Notes under the pieces: model-generated
The model's database searches: none
What the model saw: only the letters and a program-made list of their open reading frames with translations
Told to the model about the DNA's origin: nothing
Shown here: positions 33,377-42,377 of the stretch, piece by piece
How the letters are laid out: the number at the start of each line of letters is the position of its first letter
How positions within the stretch are numbered: position 1 is the first letter of the stretch
NCBI RefSeq assembly: GCF_014648495.1
Contig: NZ_BMRF01000001.1
Location: 1,043,177-1,107,176 of the forward strand
DNA: 64,000 nucleotides
Source of the DNA: Actinomadura cremea
GTDB lineage: Bacteria; Actinomycetota; Actinomycetes; Streptosporangiales; Streptosporangiaceae
Direction: 5' to 3'
Program-made: the position numbers and the translations under genes

Positions 33377-34578
33377 AGGCCGAGTGCCGAACGGTGGGCC
33401 GCCGACATTCCCCGAACCACCCGCCACCGCATCGCCTGCTCGACGCTCGCACCGGCCTGCAGCAGCTTGGCGGCATCGATGCAGGCTCGCGGGGAGAACA
33501 TCACCGGTAGCCGCTTCTCCGCGGCGGTGGCCCGCAGCCGCCGGACCTCCTCGAGGACCTGCCGGGCATCGTCGGTCCGCGAGGGCGCGTGCGCGAGTGC
33601 GACGCGTTCCTCCAGCTCCTCGTCGACCGGCACGTCCACGACGACGAACCGGTCGAGCGTCGCGGCGTCGAGCGCCTGCCGTCCCACGTACTGCCGGTCC
33701 CCGCCCGTCCCGTACGTGTTCGCGGTCGCGACGAGCCGGAAGTCCGGGTGCGCGCCCACCATCCCGTCGGCGAACGCGCACGAGCGGATCGACAGCGCCT
33801 GGTTCAGTTCGGCGAGCAGTCCCGGGTGGCCGCTGTCCAACTCGTCGAGGAGCATCAGCCCACCGTGCTCGAACGCCCGGCGGAAGGGCGTCCCGTGGTA
33901 GGTGCCGTGCGCGTCGTAGTAGCCGAAGATCTTGCTCATCGGCGTCGTCGGCCCCAGCGACAGGGCGTGGAACTCCTGCCCGAACGCCTCCGCCGCCTGC
34001 CGCGCCATCATCGACTTCCCGGTCCCCGCCGGCCCCACGAGCAGCGCGTGGCACCCGGCCCCGAGCGCGAGCAGCACATCCGGCAGGACGACGTGCGCGT
34101 GGCCTCCCACCCGCACCTCGGGGGCGCCCGCCACCCTGACCTCCACCACGGGCGGCACCGTCGCGGCGGCGACCTCGGCGACCGCGCGGGCCGCCTCCTC
34201 CCGCGCGAACCCGCCCACGGCCCGCGTCAGGTCGGCCCGCGACTCCTCCAGCGCCTCCCACGCGTCCTTCAGTTCCTCCTCCACCGCCGCACGCGCCCGC
34301 TTCACCACCGTGGCGGTCACCGACTCGGCCACCTCCTCGGCGGTGCGCGCGGCGGTGTCCTCGGCCGCCCTCTCGGCGGTCCGCACGATCTCCTCGGCCC
34401 GGGTGACGCGCTCCCCGGCCACCGTGCGCGCGACCCGTTCGGCGACGCGCCGCGCCGTCGCCTCCATCGTCTCCTCGGCGTACGCCGTCCGCGCGAACGC
34501 GTCCGCGTGGTGCATGACGGTCTCGAACGCGACGTGCCCCGCGATCTGCCGGACCTCGATCCTGAAGCTCTCCCGCAT
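33373..34578 (-). CDS. MoxR/CobS-like AAA ATPase with long helical N-terminus
   Basis: About 400 residues. The first ~140 are Ala/Glu/Arg-rich and predicted coiled coil (ERVARTVAGERVTRAEEIVR). The AAA+ module has LLVGPAGTGKSMMARQAAEA (Walker A), GLMLLDELDSGHPGLLAEL (Walker B) and FRLVATANTYGTGGDRQYVG (sensor 1), with LDAATLDRFVVVDVP near the Arg finger. CobS/MoxR-type proteins are chaperone-like ATPases. It is coupled to the VWA-like gene. ATG 34596 is an alternative start. Its target is unknown. Confidence 0.85.
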   Translation of the reverse strand: MRESFRIEVRQIAGHVAFETVMHHADAFARTAYAEETMEATARRVAERVARTVAGERVTRAEEIVRTAERAAEDTAARTAEEVAESVTATVVKRARAAVEEELKDAWEALEESRADLTRAVGGFAREEAARAVAEVAAATVPPVVEVRVAGAPEVRVGGHAHVVLPDVLLALGAGCHALLVGPAGTGKSMMARQAAEAFGQEFHALSLGPTTPMSKIFGYYDAHGTYHGTPFRRAFEHGGLMLLDELDSGHPGLLAELNQALSIRSCAFADGMVGAHPDFRLVATANTYGTGGDRQYVGRQALDAATLDRFVVVDVPVDEELEERVALAHAPSRTDDARQVLEEVRRLRATAAEKRLPVMFSPRACIDAAKLLQAGASVEQAMRWRVVRGMSAAHRSALGL

Positions 34579-34641
34579 GCCCCGACTATCGGGCATCCGG
34601 TCCGGGACCCCTCCCGCCCCGCGTCGCCGAGCCCGCGCGGG

Positions 34642-36342
34642 TCAGCGGGCCACGGCCAGCCGGTACCCCTCGTCGGCGCCGAGGAGGTCCCGGTGCGAGC
34701 CCTCCGCCGTGACGGCCCCGCCGTCCAGGACGAGCACGCGGTCGGCGGCGTCCAGCAGCGCCGGGCTGCCGGTGATCACGATGGTGGTGCGGCCCCGGCG
34801 CAGCCCGGCGACGTTGCGCGCGATGAGCTGCTCGGTGACGGCGTCGACGGCGGTCGTCGGGTCGTGCAGGACGAGGACGTCCGTGTCGGCGGCCAGCGCG
34901 CGGGCCAGGGACAGCCGCTGGCGCTGCCCGCCCGACAGGTTCGCGCCGCGATCGCGGACGCCGTGGTCGAGTCCGTCGCGGTGCAGCTCGACGACGTCGG
35001 TGAGCATGGACGCCTCGACGGCCGCGGCGATCGTCCGGCCGGTGCCCGCGGGGTCGATGTTCGTGCGGAGGGTGCCCGCGAAGATCTCCGCGTCGGACGG
35101 GTTCACCAGCATGTGCTCGCGGACCGCCTCGATCGACAGGTCCGCCAGCTCCCGCCCGCCGACCCGCACCACGCCCTCGTACGCGCCCGGCGGGACGTTG
35201 ACGGCCAGGATCGCCGCGAGGTCGGCCGCCGCGCGCGGCTGGTAGGCGGCGATCGCCACGAACTCGCCGGGGGACACCTGGAACTTCAGCTCGCGCAGTG
35301 CCCCGTACCGGACGCCGTCGACTTCCAGGCCACGGCCCGCCGCGGGGCGCTCCGGCCCCGGGGTCAGCACCGGCGGCGCGGCCAGCACCAGCGCCATCCG
35401 GTCGGCGGACGCCCGCGCGGTCATCACGTACTTCGGCATCTCCGAGAACAGTTTGAGCGGTTCCATGATGAACTGCGCCAGTCCCACCGCCATGACGAGT
35501 TCGCCGATGGTGATCTGGCCCTGGAACGCGAGCCGTCCCGCCGTCAGGGTCACGGCGGTGGCGAGGACCGCGTTGAGGGCCAGCGCGGTGCCCGCGTACG
35601 CGCCGTTCACCCGGGCGACGCCGATCGCCTGGTGCTTCGCCTCCCCGCTGACCACCCGGTAGGACCGGAACGCCGCGTGGTTGCCGCCGAAGCCGCGCAG
35701 CGGGCGCAGGCCGATGATCAGGTCGGCGACCTTCGCGCCCGCCCGCGCCACCCGGGCCTGCTGCTCCCGGGTGGCGGACCCGATCCGCCTGGACAGCACG
35801 CTCAGGATCGACAGGATCGCGACGGTCCCCACGATCACCAGCAGCCCCAGCCGGACGCTCGCCAGGCCCAGCGTGACCGCCGCGATCAGCACCGCGACCA
35901 GCGAGCTGATCAGCAGCGGCACCACCTCGATGATGTCGGCGGTCTGGTCGGCGTCCTCGGTGGCGATGGTCAGCACCTCGCCGGACTTGAGCTCGACGTC
36001 CCGGGCCACCGGCTGCAGCCCGCGGCCCGCGACCCGCACCCGCCAGCGGTGCGCCTCGGTCGTGTTGGCCTTCTGCAGGATCCGCATGCCGAACCGCCAC
36101 GAGAACGACACGGTGGCGGTGATCACGGCCAGCGCGGCGATCGACAGGCCGAGCGAACCGAGGCTCCGGTCCCGCATCGCGTGCTCGACGATCAGGCCGA
36201 GCGCGATCGGGAAGGCGGTCTCCCCCGCCTGGTACATGCCCATGAGGACGGTGCCGCCGGTCATCGCGCCGACGTTCCGGCGCAGCGCCGTCCAGAGGAT
36301 CTCGGACCCCGTGCGGGGTTCCCGCGTGTCAGGAGTCGTCAT
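34642..36342 (-). CDS. Exporter-fold ABC transporter, subunit with degenerate ATPase sites
   Basis: A 566-residue TM-NBD half-transporter. Six membrane helices occupy residues ~30-310. In the NBD the Walker A position reads AIAAYQPRAAADLAA, with no GKS/T. The signature LSGGQRQRLSLARAL is perfect. Walker B is VLVLHDPTTAVD (catalytic D/E altered), and the H-loop His is absent (TIVITGSPALLD). So this subunit supplies only the signature motif to the shared site. Start ATG overlaps the partner's stop by ATGA. It is last in the operon with the iron-boxed binding-protein gene. Confidence 0.9.
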   Translation of the reverse strand: MTTPDTREPRTGSEILWTALRRNVGAMTGGTVLMGMYQAGETAFPIALGLIVEHAMRDRSLGSLGLSIAALAVITATVSFSWRFGMRILQKANTTEAHRWRVRVAGRGLQPVARDVELKSGEVLTIATEDADQTADIIEVVPLLISSLVAVLIAAVTLGLASVRLGLLVIVGTVAILSILSVLSRRIGSATREQQARVARAGAKVADLIIGLRPLRGFGGNHAAFRSYRVVSGEAKHQAIGVARVNGAYAGTALALNAVLATAVTLTAGRLAFQGQITIGELVMAVGLAQFIMEPLKLFSEMPKYVMTARASADRMALVLAAPPVLTPGPERPAAGRGLEVDGVRYGALRELKFQVSPGEFVAIAAYQPRAAADLAAILAVNVPPGAYEGVVRVGGRELADLSIEAVREHMLVNPSDAEIFAGTLRTNIDPAGTGRTIAAAVEASMLTDVVELHRDGLDHGVRDRGANLSGGQRQRLSLARALAADTDVLVLHDPTTAVDAVTEQLIARNVAGLRRGRTTIVITGSPALLDAADRVLVLDGGAVTAEGSHRDLLGADEGYRLAVAR

Positions 36343-38132
36343 CGGGGCGGCGCGCCTTCTCGCCACGCCCGCCACAGTCGTGCGTACCGGCCGCCCAGCG
36401 CCACCAGCTCCTCGTGGGTTCCCTGCTCCACCATGCGCCCCGCCTCCAGCACGGCGATGCGGTCGGCCGCCATCGCCTGCGTCAGCCGGTGCGCGACGAA
36501 CAGGGTCGTGCGGCCCCGGCACGCGGCCAGCACCGCCCGTTCCAGCTCGGCCGCGCCCTGGCTGCCCGCCTCCGCCGTCGACTCGTCCAGCACCACCACC
36601 GGCGCGCGGCCCAGCACCAGCCGGGCCAGCGCGACCTGCGTGGCCTTCGTGCCGTCCAGGCGCTCGCCGCCCTCGCCGACCAGGGTGCCCAGCCCGTCGG
36701 GCAGCGCGTCGACCCACGCGCCCGCACCGACGGTGCGCAGGGTGTCCATCAGTTCGGCGTCGGACGCCTCGGGCGCGGCCAACCGCAGGTCGTCGGCGAG
36801 CGACCCGGAGAACACGTGCGTCTCCTGCGTCAGGATGCTCACCAGGGCCCGCGCGCCGGCCTCGTCCAGGTCGGCGAGGTCGGCCGGCCCGACGCGCACC
36901 GACCCGGCCTGCGGGCTCCAGATGCCCGCGACCAGCGCGGCCAGGGTCGTCTTGCCCGCGCCCGTCGCCCCCACCAGCGCGAGCGAGGCGCCGGCCGGGA
37001 TCGTCAGATCGACGTCCCGCAGGACCGGTTCGCCGGTGTCCGGATACGCGAACGTCAGCCCCTCGGCCGTCACCGGGTACGCGGCGACGTCCGCCGCAGC
37101 GGCCGCGTCGCCCACCAGCCTGTCCTCCGCCGCCTCCCCCAGCACCCCGACGAGCCGGGTCAGGCTCGCGCCCGACTTCTGCGCCTCGTCGAAGGTGAAC
37201 ATGATGGAGCCCAGCGGGTTGAACAGCCGGTGGAACAGCAGCGGGGCCGCCGACACGTCGCCCAGGCTGGCGGCGTCGGCCTCCAGCAGGGCGTACCCCA
37301 CCGTGATGATCAGCGTCAGCCCGATCAGTTCGGCGCGGTTCTCCCTGCCGACGAACCGGCCGAAGAACCGGAAGACCTCGATGCCGAGGTCGCGCACCCG
37401 CCACGACTCGCGGTCGACCCGCGCGCGGAAGTCGTCCTCGAGCCGGTACGCGCGCACGGTGTCGATCCCGTTCAGGCCGCTGATCAGCGCCTGCGCCCGG
37501 TCGGCCTGCGCGACCCGCTGCCGCCGGTAGAGCGGCGCCGACCGGGGGAGGTACCAGCGCAGGGCCAGCGCGTACGCGGGCAGCGCGCCCGCGCCCGCCA
37601 GGCCGAGCCGCCAGTCCAGGCCGAACATGCCGACGGTGGCGATGGCGACCAGCACGCCCGCCGAGAAGACGGTGGGGACGGCGGTCCGGATGCCCTTGGA
37701 CAGCACGGCCACGTCGTCGCCGACCCTGGAGAGGACGTCCCCCCGGCCGACCTGCTCGATCCGCGCGCTCGGCATCCCCAGCACCGCCCGGACGGCGCCC
37801 TCCCGCAGCCGCGCGAGCAGGTCCGCGCCCAGCCGTCCGATCAGGTGGGTCGACGCCGCGGTGGCCGCCGCGCCGAGCAGTGCGGCGGCCAGCATCAGGG
37901 CCCCGACCGTGACCAGGACGGACTGCGGTTCGTCCCGGACGACCCCGTCGACCACCCGGCCGAGCAGGAGCACCGGCAGCACCTGGAACGCCGCCCCGGC
38001 GACCGTGGTGAGCACGGTGGACGCCGACAGCCAGGGCACGTCGCGGCAGTGCGCCGCGACCCAGCGGGCGGCCTCGCGCCCGGTCGCCGTGTGCAGGGCC
38101 GCCGGGACGGCGCGCGTGTCGGGGGTGCTCAC
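36339..38132 (-). CDS. Exporter-fold ABC transporter, catalytic subunit
   Basis: A 597-residue TM-NBD half-transporter. Walker A is GATGAGKTT, Walker B VVVLDES and the H-loop TLFVAHRLTQ, all intact. The signature is degenerate (LDGTKATQVALAR instead of LSGGQ). It therefore complements the partner encoded immediately downstream: one complete ATP site (its Walker motifs with the partner's LSGGQ) and one dead site. GTG 38132 starts 2 bp after the stop of the binding-protein gene. Known exporter-fold siderophore importers (IrtAB, YbtPQ) show that this fold can import. Confidence 0.9.
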   Translation of the reverse strand: MSTPDTRAVPAALHTATGREAARWVAAHCRDVPWLSASTVLTTVAGAAFQVLPVLLLGRVVDGVVRDEPQSVLVTVGALMLAAALLGAAATAASTHLIGRLGADLLARLREGAVRAVLGMPSARIEQVGRGDVLSRVGDDVAVLSKGIRTAVPTVFSAGVLVAIATVGMFGLDWRLGLAGAGALPAYALALRWYLPRSAPLYRRQRVAQADRAQALISGLNGIDTVRAYRLEDDFRARVDRESWRVRDLGIEVFRFFGRFVGRENRAELIGLTLIITVGYALLEADAASLGDVSAAPLLFHRLFNPLGSIMFTFDEAQKSGASLTRLVGVLGEAAEDRLVGDAAAAADVAAYPVTAEGLTFAYPDTGEPVLRDVDLTIPAGASLALVGATGAGKTTLAALVAGIWSPQAGSVRVGPADLADLDEAGARALVSILTQETHVFSGSLADDLRLAAPEASDAELMDTLRTVGAGAWVDALPDGLGTLVGEGGERLDGTKATQVALARLVLGRAPVVVLDESTAEAGSQGAAELERAVLAACRGRTTLFVAHRLTQAMAADRIAVLEAGRMVEQGTHEELVALGGRYARLWRAWREGAPPR

Positions 38133-38134
38133 AC

Positions 38135-39157
38135 TCAGCCGACCGACTCGACCATCTTGTCGATCGCGTACGGCAGCGACAGCAGGGTGCTCTGCGACAT
38201 GGCCGCACCGACCGCCGGGCCCTCACTGTCCAGCAGGTACGACACCTTGCCGTCCTTGACCGCGGGAAGGTTGGCGAACAGTTCGAACTTCTTCAGCGCC
38301 GCCTGGTCCGCCTGGTCGTTGATGACGAAGATGCGGTCGACGTCGATGAGGTCCATGCGCTCGGGGGACAGCGTGGTGAAGAACTTGCCGTCCGCGATCT
38401 CGTCGATCTTCGTCGCGCCCTTGAAGCCGATGCCCGAGAGCAGCCGGCCGCGCACGTCGGTGGTGGTGAACGGCGCGACCGCCCCCTCGTACCAGGACAG
38501 CGCGACGGCCGTCTGGTCCGCGAACTCCGGGTGCTCCTTACGCGCGGCGTCGAGCTTGTCCTGGATGCCCTGCACCAGTTCCTTGCCCTCGGCCTCCCGG
38601 CCGAGCGCCTTGGCGATGTGCACCGCGTTGTCCTGCCACGGCGCGCTGAACGGCTCCTTCTCGGTCTTGGTCCGGCCCACCGTCGGGGCGATCTTGGAGA
38701 GCTTGTCGTAGGCGGCCCGGTCGATCTCGGAGTAGACCGCGATGATCAGGTCCGGCCGCAGCTCGGCGATCTTCTCGAAGTTCGGCCCGGAGTCGCCGTT
38801 GTTCATGACGACCTCGGGACGGGTGTCGCCCCACTTGTCCTTCACCCAGGGCCACTGGGTGTTGATGTCGGGGGAGGTGCCCGGCGGGTTCGGGTACTGG
38901 TCGACCATGCCGACGGGCTTGATGCCGAACGCCAGGATGGCCTGGTCGTCGGTGTAGCCGACCGAGACGACCCGCCGGGGGGCCTCGGTGATCTCCGTGG
39001 ACCCGAACGCGTGCTCGACGGTGACCGGGAACACGCCGCCCGCGACCGGGGCGCCGTCACCCGGCTCGTCCGCCGAGTCGGAACCGCACCCCGCGAGGAG
39101 CCCGGCGCCGAGGACCGCGGCGGACGCCACCGCCGCCAATCTCCGCAGGGACTTCAT
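38135..39157 (-). CDS. Iron-siderophore binding lipoprotein (FecB/FepB-type)
   Basis: A 340-residue protein. MKSLRRLAAVASAAVLGAGL, ending in LLAGC, is a lipoprotein signal. The mature part is a cluster A-II periplasmic-binding fold: RRVVSVGYTDDQAILAFGI, FEKIAELRPDLIIAVYSEID, MDLIDVDRIFVINDQADQ. It should bind a ferric siderophore outside the membrane and pass it to a permease. An iron box lies 77 bp upstream at 39234-39252. The two exporter-fold ABC genes follow in the same operon. Confidence 0.93.
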   Translation of the reverse strand: MKSLRRLAAVASAAVLGAGLLAGCGSDSADEPGDGAPVAGGVFPVTVEHAFGSTEITEAPRRVVSVGYTDDQAILAFGIKPVGMVDQYPNPPGTSPDINTQWPWVKDKWGDTRPEVVMNNGDSGPNFEKIAELRPDLIIAVYSEIDRAAYDKLSKIAPTVGRTKTEKEPFSAPWQDNAVHIAKALGREAEGKELVQGIQDKLDAARKEHPEFADQTAVALSWYEGAVAPFTTTDVRGRLLSGIGFKGATKIDEIADGKFFTTLSPERMDLIDVDRIFVINDQADQAALKKFELFANLPAVKDGKVSYLLDSEGPAVGAAMSQSTLLSLPYAIDKMVESVG

Positions 39158-39233
39158 GGTCGTTCGCTGGAGGAGCAATCGAAACCCCTTGCTTTCGTGC
39201 CGTCCGCCCAGGACAGAGGCACCCAAATCGAAA

Positions 39234-39252
39234 GAAGGCAAGGCTAACCTAA
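39234..39252 (-). promoter_or_regulatory. IdeR/DmdR iron box upstream of the binding-protein operon
   Basis: On the minus strand the site reads TTAGGTTAGCCTTGCCTTC, which matches TWAGGTTAGSCTWACCTWA at 17 of 19 positions. Iron-loaded IdeR/DmdR binds such sites and represses. Confidence 0.85.
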
Positions 39253-39276
39253 GCGAATGCAACGGTCCATGCCGGG

Positions 39277-40107
39277 TCACGTCTGGCGATCCTGGACATG
39301 TGCGCGGCCGATGGGGACGATGAGCGGCCGTCCGCCCACCGGGTCGTCGATCACCTCGGCGCGCAGCCCGAACGCCTCGTGCAGCAGCTCGGCGGTGATC
39401 ACGTCACGCGGATCCCCCTGCGCCAGGATCTCCCCCGCGCGCATCACGATGAGGTTGTCGCTGTAGCGCGCGGCCAGGTTGAGGTCGTGCAGGACCATGA
39501 CCACCGTGCGTCCCGACTCGTGCAGGTCGTCCACCAGGTCGAGCACGTCGATCGCGTGCGCCAGGTCCAGGTACGTGGTGGGCTCGTCCAGCAGCAGCAA
39601 GTCGGTGCCCTGAGCCAGGGTCATCGAGATCCAGACACGCTGGCGCTGCCCACCCGACAGCGAGTCGACCGGACGCTCGGCCAGGTCGGACACCCCGGTC
39701 ATCGCAAGCGCGCGCTCCACGACGCCGGCGTCGTCCGACGACCACTGCCGCAGCCAGCTCTGGTGCGGATGGCGTCCCCTGGCGACCAGGTCGGCCACCG
39801 TCAGCCCCTCCGGCGCGACCGGCGCCTGCGGCAGCAGCCCGAGCTTCTTCGCCACGTCCCTGGTCTTCAGCCCGACGATGTCCTCACCGTCCAGGACGAC
39901 CGTGCCCCTCGTCGGCCGGAGCAGGCGCGACAGGGTGCGCAGCAGGGTCGACTTCCCGCACCCGTTCGGGCCGATGATCGTGGTGATCATCCGGGGCGGG
40001 ATCGTCACGTCCAGATCGTCGATGACCGTCCGGCCGCCGTACCCGACCGCGATCCCCTTCGCGGCCAGCCTGGCGATGTTCTCAGCGGCCACAGAAGCCT
40101 CCTTCAT
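39277..40107 (-). CDS. Ferric-siderophore ABC transporter ATPase (FecE/FepC-type)
   Basis: A 276-residue protein. Walker A GPNGCGKSTLLRTL, signature SLSGGQRQRVWISM, Walker B TDLLLLDEPTTYLDL and H-loop MVLHDLN are all intact. GLLPQAPVAPEGLTVADLVA is typical of siderophore ATPases. The ATG overlaps the permease stop by ATGA. It energises the FecCD permease pair encoded upstream in the same operon. Confidence 0.95.
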   Translation of the reverse strand: MKEASVAAENIARLAAKGIAVGYGGRTVIDDLDVTIPPRMITTIIGPNGCGKSTLLRTLSRLLRPTRGTVVLDGEDIVGLKTRDVAKKLGLLPQAPVAPEGLTVADLVARGRHPHQSWLRQWSSDDAGVVERALAMTGVSDLAERPVDSLSGGQRQRVWISMTLAQGTDLLLLDEPTTYLDLAHAIDVLDLVDDLHESGRTVVMVLHDLNLAARYSDNLIVMRAGEILAQGDPRDVITAELLHEAFGLRAEVIDDPVGGRPLIVPIGRAHVQDRQT

Positions 40108-41159
40108 CGACCCACCTGCTTGAGGTTCGCCCGCACCAACAGGTAGACGAGGAAGGGACCGCCGATCGCGGCGGTCACCACGCCGACCGGAAGGGTGACC
40201 GGCAGCGCCGTGCGCGCCACCACGTCCGCGCCGATCAGCAGCAACGCGCCCACCAGCCCGGAGACCACCAGCGGCGGCGTCGGACACCGCGCCAACCGCA
40301 TCGCCACCTGCGGCGCCACCAGCGCGACGAACGGGACCGGCCCCGCGGCGCTCACCGCCACGCCCGCCAGAAGCACCGCGCACAACAGCATGACCGCCCG
40401 CACCCTCGAGTACCGGACGCCCAGGCCCGCCGCGACCTCGTCGCCGAAGTGCAGCGGCTTGAACTGGAACGCGGCGCCCGCGATGACGACCATGAGCGCG
40501 AGCGTGCACCACAGCGCGATCCAGACCTCGCCCCAGGAGCGCCCGTCCAGCGAGCCGACCAGCCACGCCTGAGCCCGCGCCACGTCCCGGATGTCGGCCG
40601 TGATCAGCAGCCAGCTCGTGATCGCCTGCATCACCGCGCTCACCGAGATCCCGATGAGGATGAGCCGGAAGCCGTCCACCCCCCGCCGCCAGGCCATGAA
40701 GTAGACGAGGAGCCCCGTGCCGAGCCCGCCCCCGAGCGCCGCCGCGGACAGCCCCACGGTGCCGTTGATCGCCGCCGCGGCCCCGCCCGACACCGTCACC
40801 AGGAACACCGCGACCGCACCGGCGCCCCCGGTGATCCCCAGAATGTCGGGACTGGCCAGCGGATTGCGCGCGACCGACTGCGTGATCGCCCCCGACACCC
40901 CCAGCGCGATCCCCACGACGAGCCCGGCCAGCGCCCGCGGCATCCGCAGGTCCATGACCACGAACCGGTCGACCCGCTCGCCCTGGCCGAAGATCGTGGC
41001 GACCACCCGGGGCAGCCCGATGGAGAAGTCGCCGAAACTAATAGAGAGACAGAACACCAGGAACGTCGCGCCCGCCAGCACCAGCGTGACCACGACGAGC
41101 CAGGGCCGCCACACGAAGGACACATGTCCGAGCCGCACACCGGGCGCCACCGTGTTCAT
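40104..41159 (-). CDS. FecCD-family siderophore permease (second subunit)
   Basis: A 351-residue membrane protein with about ten helices. RMPRALAGLVVGIALGVSGA, NPLASPDILGITGGAGAVAV, FGDEVAAGLGVRYSRVRAVM and GPVPFVALVAPQVAMRLARC are FecCD signature blocks. It forms a heterodimeric channel with the next upstream permease. ATG/TGA overlaps couple it to both neighbours. Confidence 0.95.
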   Translation of the reverse strand: MNTVAPGVRLGHVSFVWRPWLVVVTLVLAGATFLVFCLSISFGDFSIGLPRVVATIFGQGERVDRFVVMDLRMPRALAGLVVGIALGVSGAITQSVARNPLASPDILGITGGAGAVAVFLVTVSGGAAAAINGTVGLSAAALGGGLGTGLLVYFMAWRRGVDGFRLILIGISVSAVMQAITSWLLITADIRDVARAQAWLVGSLDGRSWGEVWIALWCTLALMVVIAGAAFQFKPLHFGDEVAAGLGVRYSRVRAVMLLCAVLLAGVAVSAAGPVPFVALVAPQVAMRLARCPTPPLVVSGLVGALLLIGADVVARTALPVTLPVGVVTAAIGGPFLVYLLVRANLKQVGR

Positions 41160-42211
41160 GCGTTCCTGAACTTTCCGCGCCACACCAGAACCGCGAAGAA
41201 CGGAGCACCCAGGAGAGCGACGACGATGCCGGCGTCCAGCTCCCCCGGCCGGACGACCAGCCGCCCCACGACGTCGCACACCAGCAGGACGACGGCTCCG
41301 AGCAGTCCCGCGTACGGCACCAGCCACCGGTAGTCCGGCCCGGTCAGGTACCGGCCCACATGCGCCACCATGAGCCCGAGAAAGGCGATCGGCCCGCACG
41401 CGGCCGTCGCCGCGCCCGCCAGCAGCGTGATGGCGACGATCCCCACCGTCCGGCTCAACGCGATGTTCACCCCGAGCCCCCGAGCCACGTCGTCACCCAG
41501 ATTGAGCAAGTTGATCGAGGGCAGCGTGACCACCGCCAGAAGCAGCCCGACCCCCACGAACACGGTGACCGGCCAGATGACGTCGAACCTGACACCCGCC
41601 ACCGAGCCCGCGTTCCAGAACCGCCACACGTTCAGCGCCGCCTGGTTCGACATCGCGACCGCCGTGGTCATCGCCGCCAGGAACACCGTGACCCCCTGCC
41701 CGGCCAGCGCGAGCGTCAGCGGGTTGCCCGCCCCTCGCCCGGTGCTCGACAGCCCGAACACCACCCCACCGGCGATCGCCGCCCCCAGAAAGGCGAACCA
41801 CACGTACTGAAAGGGATTCGCGAACCCGAACACGGAGATCGCCGTCACCACCGCGACCGACGCCCCGGAGTTCACCCCCAGCAGCCCCGTGTCGGCGATC
41901 GGATTGCGCGTGCACCCCTGGATCAGCGCCCCGCCGACCCCCAGCGCGATGCCCGCCACCACCGCGAGCACCGTCCGAGGCACCCGCACGGTCTGCACGA
42001 TGAGCCTGATCTCGGTGAGCCGCTGATCGGAGCCCGGCTCCGCGAAAAGCCCGCGCCAGACCTCGCCGGGGCTCAACGCCCGCGCCCCGACGGCCAGCGA
42101 AGCCGCCCCGGCGACCACGAGCACGACCACGAGCACGCCCAACCCCACGACCCGCCGCCGGCGAACCCCCGCGACCCCCGACGCGGGCCGCCTCTCAACG
42201 ATCGTGTTCAT
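41156..42211 (-). CDS. FecCD-family siderophore permease (first subunit)
   Basis: A 351-residue membrane protein with RVPRTVLAVVAGIALGVGGA, CTRNPIADTGLLGVNSGASV, LGDDVARGLGVNIALSRTVG and GPIAFLGLMVAHVGRYLTGP. It is first in the permease-permease-ATPase operon. ATG 42211 is chosen since MNTIVERR starts both permease frames alike (MNT). An iron box lies 53 bp upstream. Confidence 0.95.
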   Translation of the reverse strand: MNTIVERRPASGVAGVRRRRVVGLGVLVVVLVVAGAASLAVGARALSPGEVWRGLFAEPGSDQRLTEIRLIVQTVRVPRTVLAVVAGIALGVGGALIQGCTRNPIADTGLLGVNSGASVAVVTAISVFGFANPFQYVWFAFLGAAIAGGVVFGLSSTGRGAGNPLTLALAGQGVTVFLAAMTTAVAMSNQAALNVWRFWNAGSVAGVRFDVIWPVTVFVGVGLLLAVVTLPSINLLNLGDDVARGLGVNIALSRTVGIVAITLLAGAATAACGPIAFLGLMVAHVGRYLTGPDYRWLVPYAGLLGAVVLLVCDVVGRLVVRPGELDAGIVVALLGAPFFAVLVWRGKFRNA

Positions 42212-42263
42212 CCACGCACGTCGAGTCCGACTAGCACCACATTCCCTCCGAAAGCAGGACGAA

Positions 42264-42282
42264 TGAGGGGAGCCTAACCTGC
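42264..42282 (-). promoter_or_regulatory. IdeR/DmdR-like iron box upstream of the permease operon
   Basis: Minus strand GCAGGTTAGGCTCCCCTCA. The left half AGGTTAGGCT is perfect; about 14 of 19 positions match the consensus. Weaker than the box at 39234, but in the expected place. Confidence 0.65.
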
Positions 42283-42377
42283 GCGCCGACGGAGCACTCA
42301 CACGGGCCCGCGAGGCAGGGAGCAAACACGCCGCCTCCCGGGTTTCACACCGAAACGGACTTGGGGAACTGGAGCCG

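Noticed and set aside
33589-37530. 1313-codon plus-strand frame
   Set aside because: Low-complexity Arg/Pro/His translation opposite the MoxR-type and ABC genes, which have intact motifs on the minus strand.
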